64,000 bases of DNA. Source: Acanthochromis polyacanthus (taxonomy: Eukaryota; Chordata; Actinopteri; Pomacentridae). The stretch covers positions 27,905,697 to 27,969,696 of the forward strand of contig NC_067125.1 of the NCBI RefSeq assembly GCF_021347895.1, read 5' to 3'. Of this stretch, positions 49,665 through 63,920 are shown piece after piece (the stretch's first letter is position 1; every line of letters starts with the position of its first letter). The notes beneath the pieces were generated by a model. That model was not told the origin of the DNA and did not search any database. It was given only the letters and a program-made list of their open reading frames with translations. Made by a program: the position numbers and the translations under genes.

Positions 49665-52089
49665 CTGGAAACGAGACAGAAACGTAAGAACACATTCTCA
49701 GGACACACAAAGAAAACACCCACCCTGCGAGCAGGTACAGTCACATCATCCATGTGTGCTGATAGTTAATAAAAACATAATATTTAAACATTTTAAATAC
49801 ATCTTAACCAAGCAACACCATCTGCAGCTCTGTTTGATGTCGTACTGTGTGTGATGCAAAGTGTTGCCGTGGTAACGCACTCAACAGCTGGACTTCAGTT
49901 GTGGTGTTAACTGTTGATCAAACAGACAGACTTTAGAGAAAAGTCTGCTTATTTGAGCACGCGTGCGGTTGCGTCAGGCTTGTGCATGTGTTAGCGGCTG
50001 CTGGAGGGAAGGAGTGGGGAGGCAGCAGGTGTTTACTCCCTCCCAACGTATTTCCTGTGCTGATATCCCTCCTTGAGCTAAGAAGAAGCAGAGCTCTGCC
50101 TCGACAACCTCACTGCAAGAGCCGGTGAGTGACGCTGCTTCGGCCCAATCAAAATCAAGCCATGGCTTCTGCATACGAACAAGTCACAGGATTTTCATCT
50201 GAGAGCGTAAATAAGCATCAGTTGTCACGACCACATGAAAGCCAGCAAAAGAACGCGCTCAAATAGGAAGTCATGATGTAAGAGCAAGAAAGCTGCAACA
50301 TGCTGGCTTCACACCAGTGGCACTGCTGTATTCGTCAACTGGAAAAGCAGAGAGGAAGAACAGCGGCCTTCAATGCAACAGCTCCATATGCTTTTCCAGT
50401 GGCAGTCTAAAGGGACTCTGTGTTCTCTGTGCACAGAGACAAAAGAGGAAGATAGACCAGGAAGAGAAAGGGGGAGTAAAGGAGGGTTGAGGGGGGGATT
50501 TTTTGGACATCTGCCAGTGATGCACTTCCGCCAGGCAATGTCTCACATGCAGGCTGCTGACACACAGGATCCTGCAGGCCCCCTCTCCCTCCATCAACAC
50601 AGACACTGCCGCAAGGCTGACACCCACCCCGAATACACGCACATACAAACAGGGCAGAAAAATGGATGCATCTCCCCTGTTCTTTTCACAGAGATATTTC
50701 TAATCTCCCCTGGAAATATATGAACACTAAATTTTCTATTTAGAGAGACCATTAACTCTGAGACGCAGAGGTAAAATTAATGATGGCTGAGATAGCTGCC
50801 TTGGTTTCAGGGTCCCGGTGCTGTGGCTATCTGTCACACTGCTGTAGCTCACTGGGACACTGGCAAACACGGCGACACAGAACAGAACTGCTGCTGTTGT
50901 ACCTTTGATTTTCCTTTGAAAAACAAATCTCTGATGCCAGAATCCGAAGCTCGAAGATACCATCTATCCCCTGGACGGCAAATGAGAAACAACGGAGAGG
51001 ACAATGTATGAGCTAGCCAAACATATTGACGACTTGGAAAACAGAGACAGAAGATAGAATGCACGTACAGTAGGGGTAACAAGGGATGTAAAATGGGATA
51101 GGCCTGTGAGTTTTATCAAAAGGTGGTCACCTGATCTCCTGAAGATTTAAAGTTAGGAAGTGCCCACCACATGCCAGCTCCCATGCCTGGGACAGGGAAA
51201 TGCCTGCAACTGATCCTGCTGAGATTTCACATCTACTCAGACAATGAGTCATGGATGCTTTGTGAGAGCTGGAAAGGCTGAGCCACACACTGATGTATGA
51301 AAGCTCCAAGATGTACAAGATACTTTTTGCAAATTCACAGAGTGATAATATGTTTCTTATTAAAGATCCTTACCTAACTTTATCTTTTAGTCCTACTAAT
51401 GTTGTGCTACCTTATGTTTAATAAATGAGAATTGTAATGTCACGTACTTAAATAAATGTGAATGTTAAATAATGATGCACACAGTATAGTCTAGTTTATT
51501 ATTATTATTATTATAAGACGAGATCCTTCATACCCTTTTTAAAGCTGTACCAAAGTGCTATTTTGACATTTTTCCATTGCTGCAGCACACATCTTTTCTT
51601 TCTGTTTTTTTCCAGGAAGTACAGATTGCAATCTTATCTTTTGTGTGTAGCTGAATTACTCCTGAGGTTTTGGGGTGTAAGAATTTTCATTTCATCTTCT
51701 GTGAGTCTGATACAATGATAAAAACCTAGAGGCAGTCTGCCCTTAATAATGTTGGCAGCTGACCTGTTTTGCGCATCTTACCACTAACCCCAGTCCCAGG
51801 AAATAGAAAAAAAAAAGGTGTGAAGAAAATAAGTTGAATCAGCACCATATCATAAGCAGCGTGAAAACTATCCATTAGGTCATTTCTCGCTATGACAGGT
51901 TAATATTAATGTTTACTAATATCGACTGTAAGGGTGAAGGGTGTGGGAAAACAGATAGCAAAGAAGTCGACAGCGATAGTCTTCAAGTTTCCTTCGAAAT
52001 GTTTCCACTGGAGTGTAAACTTCCTTATTTCATAGAAATACAGTAGAGTCATCACACTCCTCCACAAGAACAAACCTGAACGCGGCACC

Positions 52090-52106
52090 TTTTTTTTTTT
52101 TTTTTT
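52090..52106. repeat. Poly(T) tract, 17 bp
   Basis: Uninterrupted T run followed by CCAG. It resembles a plus-strand splice acceptor, but no exon is supported after it. Confidence 0.9.
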
Positions 52107-54489
52107 CCAGGTCCCCAAACCGCTTCGGTTCAGTGCATTTGCAGCATTTAGACAGAAATCACTCTAACTCTTGCAAGGCCTATTTGAATATTTTTGCCTT
52201 TTCTGGAAAGAGAGAGCATCACTTAATTGAGACCTGGAGTACTGCCCAGTTTCAAAAGGTCAGTGCGACCCAGCTGGGTTATTCCTGGCATCCTTCAGCT
52301 GTGGCGAGCATATTAACCCAGGATAGCTCTCAACCACAGAGGAGAGACAATTCATTTAGGTGCCTTTATGATACTACAAATAGAATTAGTACGTCCTGAG
52401 GAATAGGAGCTGATGCCTAATACGAGAAGAAAATAATTCACAGCTTGGTCTGAATAAGAGGATCAGATTACTGCTTCCCTCTGTCGCACTTTCTGCTAAG
52501 CTCCTCATTAAATGCAATCAGTTTTCAAAATCAGCCCTTTCAACAACACAAGCAGCTTTTGCTCTCTCTCTCTCTCGTATGTACTCTTTCAAATTTGAGC
52601 AAACTTCTCCTGCAAAGTAGATCATGAAGGAAGAAGGACACAACAAAATGAGCTAACCCACCAACTGCCTGTCCTGCAGAGCATGTCTAAGCCCATCAAT
52701 CACTGTCTAAGCGTTGGGAAGCGAGGGCTGAAGCTGTAAAACTAGGCTGAACTCTCTCGTCTCTCTCGAACTTTCCCCTCCCCCTCATGGCTTTGGTTTT
52801 AAGCTGCATCGCTGTTCAGAAGAAGGAGAAAATAAAGGGACCAGCAGAAAAACACTGGCCTTGTTAACAACTGAACTGGACAGTCCATGGGACCACTGAG
52901 ACAGCTCTGATCCAGGCCACTAATTGCACGATAAACTAACAGGATATCAAAGAGATATATTATTGTCTGAGAAATTCACTACAAACCACAAGGGACGTAT
53001 CGTAACTTTCATGTACGGCATGCTTTGCTGCTCTTTCTGAGGAAGAGATCAAAGTCAAATAAAGGTCAAATCTGAGCAGAAAACAGAACAACACATTCAC
53101 ATAAAACACTAAACAAACATTCTGCTGTTAATAATGTAACTGTAAAGACAGACTTTGAGAATATCATTTGAAATTTAAGTCCTGAAATTCCTGACTGACT
53201 CTAGGCTGAAAACATATATTTACAAGCGGCCTGCCGGCACTTGAGGTTCCCAAGAAGGGCAGCCACCCGTAGCTATGAAGGTACAGCGTTTAGTCCCTTC
53301 AGTCTCATTCAATCACCCCATAAAGGCTTGATCCTACCTTGTTCCAACAGTTTCATTTGCTCTGTGCTGAGCCAGCGAGGGATACAGAGAGACAGCAGAA
53401 GAGTACAAAGGCTAGCAAGTCTGCATCTATTTTAGACAACTGGGAAGGAAAACATCTAATAACAAAACCACACAAAACAATATTTTCAGCAAGTTTGCTT
53501 CTAAAAATACGATCAAAACAGCTTTGACTTGCCAGTTCCTTTTGTTTCTTTGGATGTTGATAAGTAGACATGTTTTTTTCTATTTCTGGCAGAACGCAAC
53601 ACAATGATTCTGTGGAAAAACAAACCAATTCATACAAAAGCTCTCTGTTTGCAGAAACAAACGGGATGCGATTGTCTGGTATGTGTTATTAGTTCTCCTT
53701 TGGAAGATTAATACACAGTCATAGCAAATAAGTCACAGCAATCATCTACTGTTTTTGTGCATCTACTGTGAAAGACAGTAAAAATGAGCCCAGTCTCGTG
53801 TGTTTGAAGCCAGTTCATCACTCTGCCATCATAATAACATGGATTAATGAACTTGGACATGGTCGTGGCCTAAACAATTACCCAAAGTGTGGCTTTTACA
53901 GCTGCACAGCAATACATTGTGTGTGTTTAGGAGTAGGCTGTGTCAACAGGCCACACGATAAGCATCAGTCAACATGTTTTTAAATGTGCATATGCAAACA
54001 GTGGAGCTACACACATATGTTAGGTCAGAATAGTCTTGTTTACCTCTGATCCTATTAAAGCAGTGGGAGGAGACAGCAGGTTGTTGCCTTTGACTCGGCC
54101 TCCTCTGGTTTACCTGCTGCTGCAGTACATACACTACACAGCTGCACAAACACTGGCACTGTGGAGCTGCGACACAGCATTGGAACCACCTTGTTTTTGC
54201 ACACTTTCCCACCTATTGCCAGCAGTTATAATGATCAAGCTATGACACAGAGATGTACATGTTGTCATCTTTACTTAGCTGGAATCTGGATGTCTCTTCC
54301 AATATGTCCTCCATTTTATCAGATGATGACGCACTAATAACACATGGAATGCATGGAAATGCAAATGGGCTTGGCCATAACAGTTAAATTGTATTAAAAA
54401 AATGTTTGAAAAGATACCAGTCTTGAGTTACAATATTTTTCCTTGTCAAGCACATTGCAACATTATTTATTAAGCTTTTTTTAGTATAC

Positions 54490-54885
54490 CGTAATTTCTG
54501 AACTATTGAGCGCACCTGAATATAAGCCGCACCCACTAAATTTAAAAAGAAAAAAGTTTTGTACATATATAAGGCACACCTGACTATAAGCTGCAGGTGT
54601 CCACGTTGTAACATGAGATATTTACACTGAAAGATTTTAGTTAACTTGTAATTAAATACATACTTTCTTCTCGAACAGTGCCTGCAACACGGCAGTGAAA
54701 CACATGGAGTCAGTCCACGCACGCTGCCAACTCCAACACGCTAAGCTAGTGCGCTTAGCGCTAAAACTTATCTTTAAGTTTTTTATTGTATCGTATTGTA
54801 TGTCATCGTGGTGCATTTCACTCTGCCTCCATTTCCACATTCGTATCTGCAACACACACACACAGCTGCAGCGCTCCTTCTCACG

Positions 54886-54918
<33 letters not shown>

Positions 54919-55246
54919 GTAACCTGCCTAGGTTAAAGGAGAGCAGGCTTGGCCTGCAACAGCTGCATCATACGCATTTCTTCGTGTTGTTTTCCATGAT
55001 GAGGGTGTGTGCATGAAGCACAGAATGATTGATCTGAAGAATTTAGTGTGTGTTTGATTTAATTCAAACAGTGTCAATGGTCCACTGTGACCTGTTTGGT
55101 AATTTTATTGGTCTGATGTGACGAGGCTAAACTAAATGATGGCATGAAGCTCGCACGTAAAAATCTATACATTAGCCACATCTTTGTATAAGCCGCAGGG
55201 TCCAAAGCGTGAGAAAAAAGTAGCGGCTTATAGTCCGGAAATTACG
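54490..55246. mobile_element. Non-autonomous DNA transposon with terminal inverted repeats, about 757 bp
   Basis: The left end starts CGTAATTTCTGAACTATTGA and continues into ATATAAGCCGCAC. The right end, read in reverse complement, starts CGTAATTTCCGGACTATAAG and continues into CCGCTACTTTTTTC. The first 18 bases match at about 15 positions, and both ends share a TATAAGCCGC block. There is no transposase. The interior contains a CA microsatellite. The superfamily is not determined; the target duplication is unclear. Confidence 0.7.
54887..54917. repeat. (CA)n microsatellite
   Basis: About 15 CA units inside the TIR element at 54490-55246. A shorter AC run lies at about 54852-54864. Confidence 0.95.
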
Positions 55247-58200
55247 TTATATAATTTTTTTTTGGCGATTGGTTCTCAGTGAGGACAGCAAACACAGCAG
55301 ACCTCCAATGCCTTCATCCTGCATCTGTTCTTTAGGTTCTGCTCCCTTGCATATTAAAGTTAGTTAAGACAAAAGAACAAAATTTAGCACACAAGTGACT
55401 TAATTTCTTGTCCCTTCTGGTGCCTGAATAATGCCAGAATTTCATCATTTTTTTCCAGAAATCTACCCTCAACAAAAGAACAGCAGTGGAGGCCACTTTG
55501 CAATGCATGAATTAGAATGTGGGACTGTTAAAATGGCCACGATTGTGCGAGCGAATGCCTAAACACTTGTGATTCCGGTTAATGCAGCGAGAGGGGACAA
55601 CGCTGGACAGACAATGACGACAGAGCCCTGATTATTCAGTCCTAATCAATAGTGGGTCACACATCGCATCACATTCCAGAAACAGACGGGAGTTTCACCA
55701 AGTGAGGGAATGCAATCGAGTTACATTTGAAGAATATTGTCTTGTCATTCACACAGCAAAGTAACACATTTCAAATTTGCATTATAGTGGTTTCCAAGCT
55801 ATTGAAAAATTGGGACATTTCTAACAGAAAATTCATGAAAAACAGAATATGAATATGTCTAATTTGTCACAAAGGAGCTGCATAATCCACAAAAAGCAGG
55901 TCTGTCTTCTTCCTCTGTGCTTACCAGGTTCCATGTACCAATATTTACCTACATGACATCAGTTTATATGAGCTTAAATAAAACACAAACGGTTCCTTGG
56001 AAGACGTACGATTCACACAGGGTTCTACATCTTGGCTCTGAGTGAGATGTTAAGCAGACATCTACCCCAGACAAAGTTTATAAAAGATGTTTCTGGAGCA
56101 TTTCCAATCAATTCAGGTGACAAACAAAACAAAGTCCAACAGTGTGCCAACAGTGTGCCTCTTCAGCAGCTCAAGCCCATTACCTGTCTCGAGTGGTGAA
56201 AAGATCCAGATGCTCCTGGGTTTGTCCAATCCATGTGCCCAATAAGGTAAACATGAAAGGATGTTAAACAGAGATTCTCAGAGTATAAAACTACAGACGT
56301 TTAAATCCAGCGAATGCATTAGAGCACTGCTGCAGTTTAAATCAAACTGCTCAGGTTTCCCAATAGTCAAAACACTGACCTCGGAAAGAAGACAGCTGCA
56401 AAACATAACACAAGAAGATAAGACCCAAACAGGCCCATAAATTCATGTGTGTTAATAAAGACGGTGCAAGGTTAGCAATGGAGTGCAAATACAGACCTCC
56501 AGAGAGGAAATTTGGACATTTGAAAATGATGTTTCCGTAATTTGTGCAATTACCAAATTCACAATCTCCTTTAAAGCCAGACATCAGCTTTGAAACTCAT
56601 TTAGTACATGGAGAGCAGACCTAGATGTGATACAGCTTTCACAATACTGTGGCAAATAGATACAACGTCATCATATGACTGTGATAGAAAGCTCCATCCT
56701 ACAGGTGTGACGATGATTAAGAGGGATGCTGCGTTCGGTACCTACAGTCCTCATTCACTCACTTCATGGGGGCAATGATCTGTGAAATCTGCTCCACATC
56801 CTATGAAAAACAACCTCTGAAAAGCTCTCAGTAGATATAATCAGCCTCAATTTACAGCCGAACAGTTCCATCATTAGGAAAATGAGTAATCTCTCGCCGT
56901 GTCTCCGTATCAGCAAAAGGCTGGGCTTATTTAGCGTGAGCCCACCCTGACAGTTTGACTAACGGGAGGCATTATTTTTAATCAGAACTCTTTGTGTTGC
57001 TTCCACTGCCTCTGCCATCTGCGTCGGCTCATACACGTCTGCGTACGCAGGGCACACTGCGAACATCTCCCGGTCTTTGAAACGCGTTGCAGGGTAGTTG
57101 TAGATGCACAACCGTGAATGGAAAAACAATTAAAAATGGGAGGGGTCCACAGAGCAGACGTACATGGGGAAACGTCTGACCTCAGCACCCTAATCTGTGC
57201 AAATATCACTGTGTCTCTATGACGCTGCCGGCTCTCCTCCACCAGCTGTGTGCATCATTAAAGATTCAGGATCCTGCATGTATGACATCAGTAAATACAC
57301 TGGAAATGCTATCATGCAGCTGGAACACACCAGCAGGCACAAACCAGCTCAGCACGGGGAGTAATGCTTACAGTTGCACAATGCTAATATTATTCATGAT
57401 TAGTGGAGTATGAAATCTGGAGTTTACTTTATTGAATCAACAAACACACTTTTTCCAGCGGTTACTTTAATTCAGGTATTGTGAAGTGCACTCTAAAGCA
57501 ATTCAAGGAACAAATCATTTCATCATTAGTGTTATCATTTATACTTTTAGGCTGCTGATAATGATAACTTAAAAAAAATATGTGCGCATCTGTGTCAATT
57601 AGATAGGCATCTCAAATTCATGATGCTGCCTTTTTTTGATCCATGCAATTTTTCTCCTTTCTTGGTATTGTCTTTCTGTTATAATCCTCCACAGAATTAA
57701 TGTCTCCTTCTGTCTTAATGTTAAAATATTTTGTTTTGAGATTACTTAAGTGCTGCACTTGCCTTACACTCTGGTTGTATATCTTTAAATTGAAGAGAAA
57801 CATTAATTAAAATTAATTTAAAAAAAGACACCAAAAGATTTGCAAATGTATGATTATATAACTCTTATACAGAAGTATTTTTAAAATACTATTATTCAGT
57901 CATAATTTAAAGAAGCATTAATGCAGTGTAGCTAATTAGTGACACATTTAATACATTTTTTTACTACATTTATACAGATCACTCTGTAAATTATTATAAA
58001 AAGCAACTAATAACCGATGGATTATAATTACCCACTGGGGGGAAAAAAAGACTTCATAAGTGTTTTATTCTTGATGCTCAGCTAAGTATCTTGTAAACAG
58101 TTTGCTGTGTCACTCGGAAATGTAGTCACAGGAGAAAACAATGTAATTTTTCAGTGATTTGTGTAACCATTTTGATGGTCAGCATGATGAAAAACATTTT

Positions 58201-59925
58201 CTTTGTCAGCTTTGCAATAATAAGATTTGCGTCAGTGCCTTCTACACTTAGTAGCATCACAAGTCTATGTATAACTGTTGTCTTTTCACTTGTGACATGA
58301 CATGCTGTCATTTGAGCAACCAAACAAAACTAGGGTGGTTCTTTATCATGGCCCACATACTCAACATAACATGGTAAAAATACTGACAATGAAATTTCAT
58401 CAGTTAATAACAGTCGGGTTGTGTAAAGGTAGCATAGAGTTCAAGTTGCCCAATACATTTTGTCCAGGTTCAGCAATAGAGTGTTTATGGGAAACAAACA
58501 GAGTGGTGAAGATTTATTCAGACAACACTACTCCAGCATGTCATGGGAAAGTAGGAAAAAGAGGTTGAGGGGAGATGGGAGTGAACAAGGGTTAGTGGGA
58601 GCAAGCTGGACAGTAAATCTGGCACATGCTAACCATCTAAATCTGATAACTACATAAATATCTGCTAACATTTCCAGAACCAAAGTCTTTTAATATCTCC
58701 AACATATGAGCACCAAGTTTCTAAAGTATAATAATAAATATAATAAAAATAAGTAAGTCTAGTAGAAAAAAAAAACTACTGTAGGTCTATGATAAAGATC
58801 TGTGTCACGTAAAACCTTGGTTTCACATCTAACAGTAATCAACATCAGAGTCTCTGTGGACATGCACTGCCTTATTTATCTTGTTTATCTATCCTTATTT
58901 ATATATTGGTTGCATTAGCCAGAGTTTATATTTATCTGAACCCCCGTAGTGGGAAACTTCAGTTCCTACAACTGAATTGCAATGACTCATCAGCGTCTGG
59001 GTTTTCAGAAGGAACTAATCTCTAGGCTCTGTCTATAATAAGTCCAGTAAAGGCACAAAGACACTGAAAAAACACTAAGGATGTTAAAGAGTTTCACAAT
59101 TGAAAAACAACACAACTTCATCATTGTGGCTGCTTGTATGGGTGGGTCTTACAGCCACATACAAAAATAATAATTTAAATGAAGCACAAGCCACTTGTTT
59201 TTTTTTTTCCACTGTTGCAGAGTTTCCTTAAATCAAATTATTGATCAGTAGCGATAACGAGACACTTGTGTTTCGTTTTGACTACTTTAACCACCTGTAC
59301 CACAAGCTCAGCCCAAATGCACTTTGCTTACGCATTTTCTACTCCTACAAACTATCACAGCAAGATAAAGTGTTTCACATGAAACCAAAAGATAATTAAT
59401 CATATCAGTCTATTTTTAACATGTTCTAGAGGTGTTTATTTTAGGCTTATATTTCCCAATGCAACTTCCTCTATAGGTCATACAATATCTTCAAATTTAG
59501 ACCAAAGTGACTGGTTGACTCCCACTTGACATAAAAACAATGTGTCTGGGAAGATATACACAACAGAAATTTTAATTACGGTATCTACAACTGCATGGTT
59601 TGTTTGACCAATGCCCTTTTATTGCAGTTATACAAGATGTTGTGTTTACAGTGAGAAGGATTTGCCTTGCAGTGTGCCAGCTCTTAATTATCTGATCAAA
59701 TATCTTTGTTCATGCATTTTTTTCCACATTAGGCAGGTTCATGCAAGCTTAACTGTATTATTCTAACAGTTACACTATTGTCTCAAAAAACATGCTTAAC
59801 AAAAACAGTTTAAAATCTGTTCCTCTCTATCATCATAAATTCCTGCAAGGCACACTGAGGTGTAGAAGACCTTACTTCAAAAGGCAGAACAAAACTGAAA
59901 AAAATCTAATATTTCTAAATAATTA

Positions 59926-60282
59926 CACTACTGTTCAAAAGGTTTGGGTCACTTAGAAATATCTTTGTCAATGAAGATAACATTAAATTTATCAGAAATA
60001 CAGTCTAGACATTGTTAACGTGGTAAATGACTATTCTAGCTGGAAACGGCTGATTTTCAATTTGGAATATCTACATAGGAGTATAGAGATCCATTTTCAG
60101 CAACCACCACTCCTGTGTTCTAATGCTACATTGTGTTAGCTAAAGGTGTTGATTGAACTGAATTGAATTAATTGATGATCAGAAGACTCTTGTGCAATTG
60201 CGTTAGCACATGAGTAAAAGTGTGAGTTTTCATGGAAAACTATGAAATGGTCTGGGTGACCCTAAACCTTTGAACAGTAGTG
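59926..60282 (+). mobile_element. Tc1-like MITE family, copy C
   Basis: It starts after TA (59924-59925) with CACTACTGTTCAAAAGGTTT and ends CCTTTGAACAGTAGTG, so the first 15 bases form a perfect inverted repeat. This makes it the best-preserved copy at the ends. The internal blocks are shared with copies A and B in the same orientation. The right flank is TC, not TA, so the duplication has decayed. Confidence 0.82.
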
Positions 60283-60859
60283 TCTATATTTTCAAAGGAC
60301 ATATCAACAAGCAGAGCAATGCACATACAATTTTTACAAAAATACATTTTCCTTTTTCCTCTTCATGTCTCACCACTGGGTGTTTTTTTTTTTTTTAACT
60401 GGAACAAGATTAGTGTGACATACAACAGCTCCACAAATAGTCTTCCTCCTAACAAGTGTCATTTTTAAGACCCCAGCACCACAACAAAAGCCATGAACAA
60501 CTTCCTCTGAAGAAAAGCCACCACATACGTTTTTTCTTGCTGACAGACATTTCTAGTTATCACTGCCAACTAATAGACACATGCATAAGCAAGCATCACA
60601 CATTTAACCTCAAATGTTTGCACCCAATTTGTGAGAAATGACTAAAATAGTTTTCACATTTACTCATGATGTTTCTGAATTTCTGCATCATTCTGAAGTT
60701 CTATGTGTTCATTTATTGCTGAGTGGGAGACTAAAAGACATTTCTACAGACTTATATTAAGGCTGCAAAGCCATGAACTTCAGAAGGCCAATGCTAATGA
60801 CAGTCATTTGACATGCAAGCTCTAGCTCCTAGCAGTCACTGTTATTGTCAGAACAATGT

Positions 60860-60885
60860 AAAAAAAAAAAAAACAAAAAAAAAAA
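60860..60885. repeat. A-rich tract
   Basis: Two A runs separated by a single C in gab2 intron 1. Confidence 0.85.
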
Positions 60886-62905
60886 CACACAGAATGTAGA
60901 TGCAAAATCAACTATTTGTTTATGGTCGCTCTGTGTTTTCCTGAACTGTAACAATTGCAGATCTCTGAAAGAGCAGAAGGGTCAGAAGTTAAAGCAGATT
61001 AATCACAAGAAGTTGCCTGAGTCAGCTGTTTATGAACCATGTTGTTGTTGCTGTTGGACTCATTTTTATTTTAGGCACCATTTTATGAAACTGTCACCTC
61101 TGTGTTAGTGTGCTTTCTGAGGGTTCAGCAAAAAACCAAACACATTCTCACTGCAGGTCCAAAACACAAGAAAAAAAAATCAATGGGATCTAATTTCCTT
61201 CAGAACAGTACTATTGTAAGCTCAGCTGATAAAGTCTTGATAGATGGAAATGCATTTATATACTCGCAGAGCAATTTAATTTCCTTCCCTGTCATGGGAC
61301 CTCTGTCACAACACTTCCTGTAGGTACCAGTCAAGGGAAGTCTGGCATATGCTGTTGGTGAAATAATTACATTTTGGAGCAAAAAACACAAAGGCTCAAT
61401 CACAGAGTCATGGCAAAGAGCAGCATATTATGACAAAAGTTCAAAAAAAGGCCATTTTTGGAGTTTTACAATGAGAGACAAATGTGAAAGAAAGATGCCG
61501 GGGTTGGAGAGGCAAAAATAGAAAAAGTATGATTTAGTGACAAAAAGTTGTGACGTTTATGCACTAATTTCCTCTGTGTCAATGAAGTATTAAGTAAGTA
61601 TACTCTTGAAAAGAATATGACAGGAAACTATATCAAAGAATAAACAATTAATCTGATCAAAGAAAATGTTTATCCTCAGTATGGAGCATTCCGGGATAAA
61701 TGAGGTTAAAAATGATCAATAGATTGACCAACAATGAAAATGGTAGTAGTTTGCAATCTTATGTCACTCACAAGTATCCCTTTAGGTGAACATATCTAAC
61801 GATAATAAACTAATCTGACTTTGACACTGCAGTCACATCAAGCCACCCCAGCTTTGTCGCTTATGGGGAAAGGCCCACAAATGAAATGGAACAAGGAAAA
61901 TGTCTGTGCGAGCGCTGGGTGTCTGTCAAAGCAGGAACTGGGAGGCGTTCAGTGTTGACCTCTGAGGGCAAGGACTTCCCAAAGCCCCTCTGCAAAACAA
62001 CAGCAGACCCGGCAGCTGACAGTGGGACACAGGCCACCACTGCTGCTCTGCTCTGCTCTGCCTTTAAAACCCAAGCAACTGCCCCCCCTCCACCCTCCAC
62101 CTCTCTTCTCTTGTGTGCCATCCACAAGGGCAAGACAGTAAAGCCCTTTGAAACCGTAGGCGGGAGAAAGAAAACGCAGCCGATATCACCTTGCCGATAT
62201 GATCTGTCTGGAATGTGGCAATGCTTTACTGTATTTGAACAGACACGTTTGTGATGTCAGACAACAACGGCGATGGGAGGATTTAGCTCACAGCGATTCG
62301 ATCCTGAATCTGAGTACAGGCAATAAACTGTTCACGGTATGACATGTCACATTTATGATTCATGGTGGGCACTTTTCATGCATGCATGATTCATTTAGGT
62401 GACTTCTTGTTGCGCATATGTCAACAATGAAGGTCAGAAAGGAGTGTCCCATTCTAAATACGAAGAGAGGAAGGGGTAAGAAGAGGCTTTCTGACCTTTA
62501 TTACAAGATAAAAAGCGTCAAGAATTGCCTTTGTACCGCATTACTTGATAGAAAGGAGGTTGTTTGCTAAGCAGCAGCTACAAATGAAAGATTGTTTGGG
62601 GGCTGAATACGGCAGACATGATGAAGCATATCGTCTGACCGCTAACTGATGAGTAAAATGACCTCAGCAGAGCTATGCAAGAGGCACCGGGTGAGTGCTG
62701 GATTCGTCAGTTGTTTTCATGTTCCTTCTGCTTATTCTGGACATCGTTCAAAAAAAGCAAACAGGCCACTCCCACCTGCCTTTAAACACTGCCCACCTCT
62801 GGAGCCTCGGTCAGCCCCCGACAACAGATCAAAACTCCAACTAAGTGATTCCTTTAGCAGCTCTGACACATTTCCACCATGACTGTTTTCCTTATATTGT
62901 GGAGA

Positions 62906-62910
<5 letters not shown>

Positions 62911-62944
<34 letters not shown>
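62911..62944. repeat. (TG)17 microsatellite
   Basis: Perfect TG repeat in gab2 intron 1. A run of ten G follows at 63001-63010. Confidence 0.95.
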
Positions 62945-62947
<3 letters not shown>

Positions 62948-63881
62948 ATTGACTACACATGTCTGCAGTGCCGCTGTCACATGTTCGAGGAGGACGAGGA
63001 GGGGGGGGGGCACAGAAAGTTTATACTCATCATGTGTTTGTGCAGCAAGGGGCCGTTGTAGAGCGAGTGAGTCACCGCTGAAAGTTAATTACATTTGTAA
63101 ACAATTAGAAAACATTTAACTGGGACTAGTCATGCTTGTTGCTGCGTATAAACATGTTGTCTCCTGTCTCCACCACCAGTTGCATGTAGGCTCTATCTGC
63201 TGACGTTTTGCTTTGCATACAATTTGCATGCCAGACATGCAGTGGTAGTACCAGTTTTTTTACTCTTTCCTTATCCTGCACTGGATTCTACTGCTGCAGA
63301 AAACATGCACGGCCGTGTGCCACATTCTCAGAAACCATCTGCGGAAAGTCACAGGGGACTGCTTTTTCTTTTTTTCCCTTTTTGTGCAATAACAAATCAT
63401 TTCACCGACTAACTACTGATTAACAAACACAGGCTTCATCTGGCTCCAGAAGGAACTTTGTGGCAGAAAGGGGGTTGAATATTGACAGGGGAGGTGTTGT
63501 TAAGAATTAAAACGCCTTTTCATCGTTGCAAATAATCACCTATGAAAAGCACAAGGGTACAAACTGTCACAGCATTTGGCAGCTACGCCTCCTCATCTCA
63601 TTCCGATATAATGAGTGATCGAACTTATTACCATATTCCAAAACAAAACACACCTTGAGGCTGGAATGTCTGGGAGTGTATGCAAGTAGTATCTGAAAAT
63701 ATCCCTGTACATTAACTTAACTACGTCAGATGACAGTAACACTGGTGAGTAAATGGCCCCGATTGTCCGAAGACTGACTTTAAGTGGAAGGAATTTCAGA
63801 TGGACAGATTATCACATTCACAAGTCTGCCTGTTCTGGACACTATCTCATGACACTGTTTTCTGGCTGAAACTGCGTGCGT

Positions 63882-63920
63882 TTGTGTGTATGTGTGTGTG
63901 TGTGTGTGTGTGCGTGTGTC
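63882..63920. repeat. (TG)n microsatellite, imperfect
   Basis: TG repeat interrupted by TA and CG units. Shortly after it is a tandem pair of the 12-mer GTGAAAGTCAGG (63951-63962 and 63963-63974). Confidence 0.9.

Noticed and set aside
52090..52400. T17-CCAG followed by an open frame on the plus strand, resembling a splice acceptor and exon
   Set aside because: The open frame lacks similarity, and T-tract plus CAG occurs by chance in repeat-rich introns.
61861..62254. Overlapping frames in the GC-rich patch of gab2 intron 1, possible alternative first exon
   Set aside because: No PH-domain or other GAB sequence, and no donor in a suitable frame recognised; may be regulatory but unsupported.
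62641..62690. Plus-strand ATG followed by a good GTGAGT donor (possible small exon)
   Set aside because: The encoded peptide of about 14 residues has no recognisable identity and there is no partner exon; isolated donor-like sites are common.
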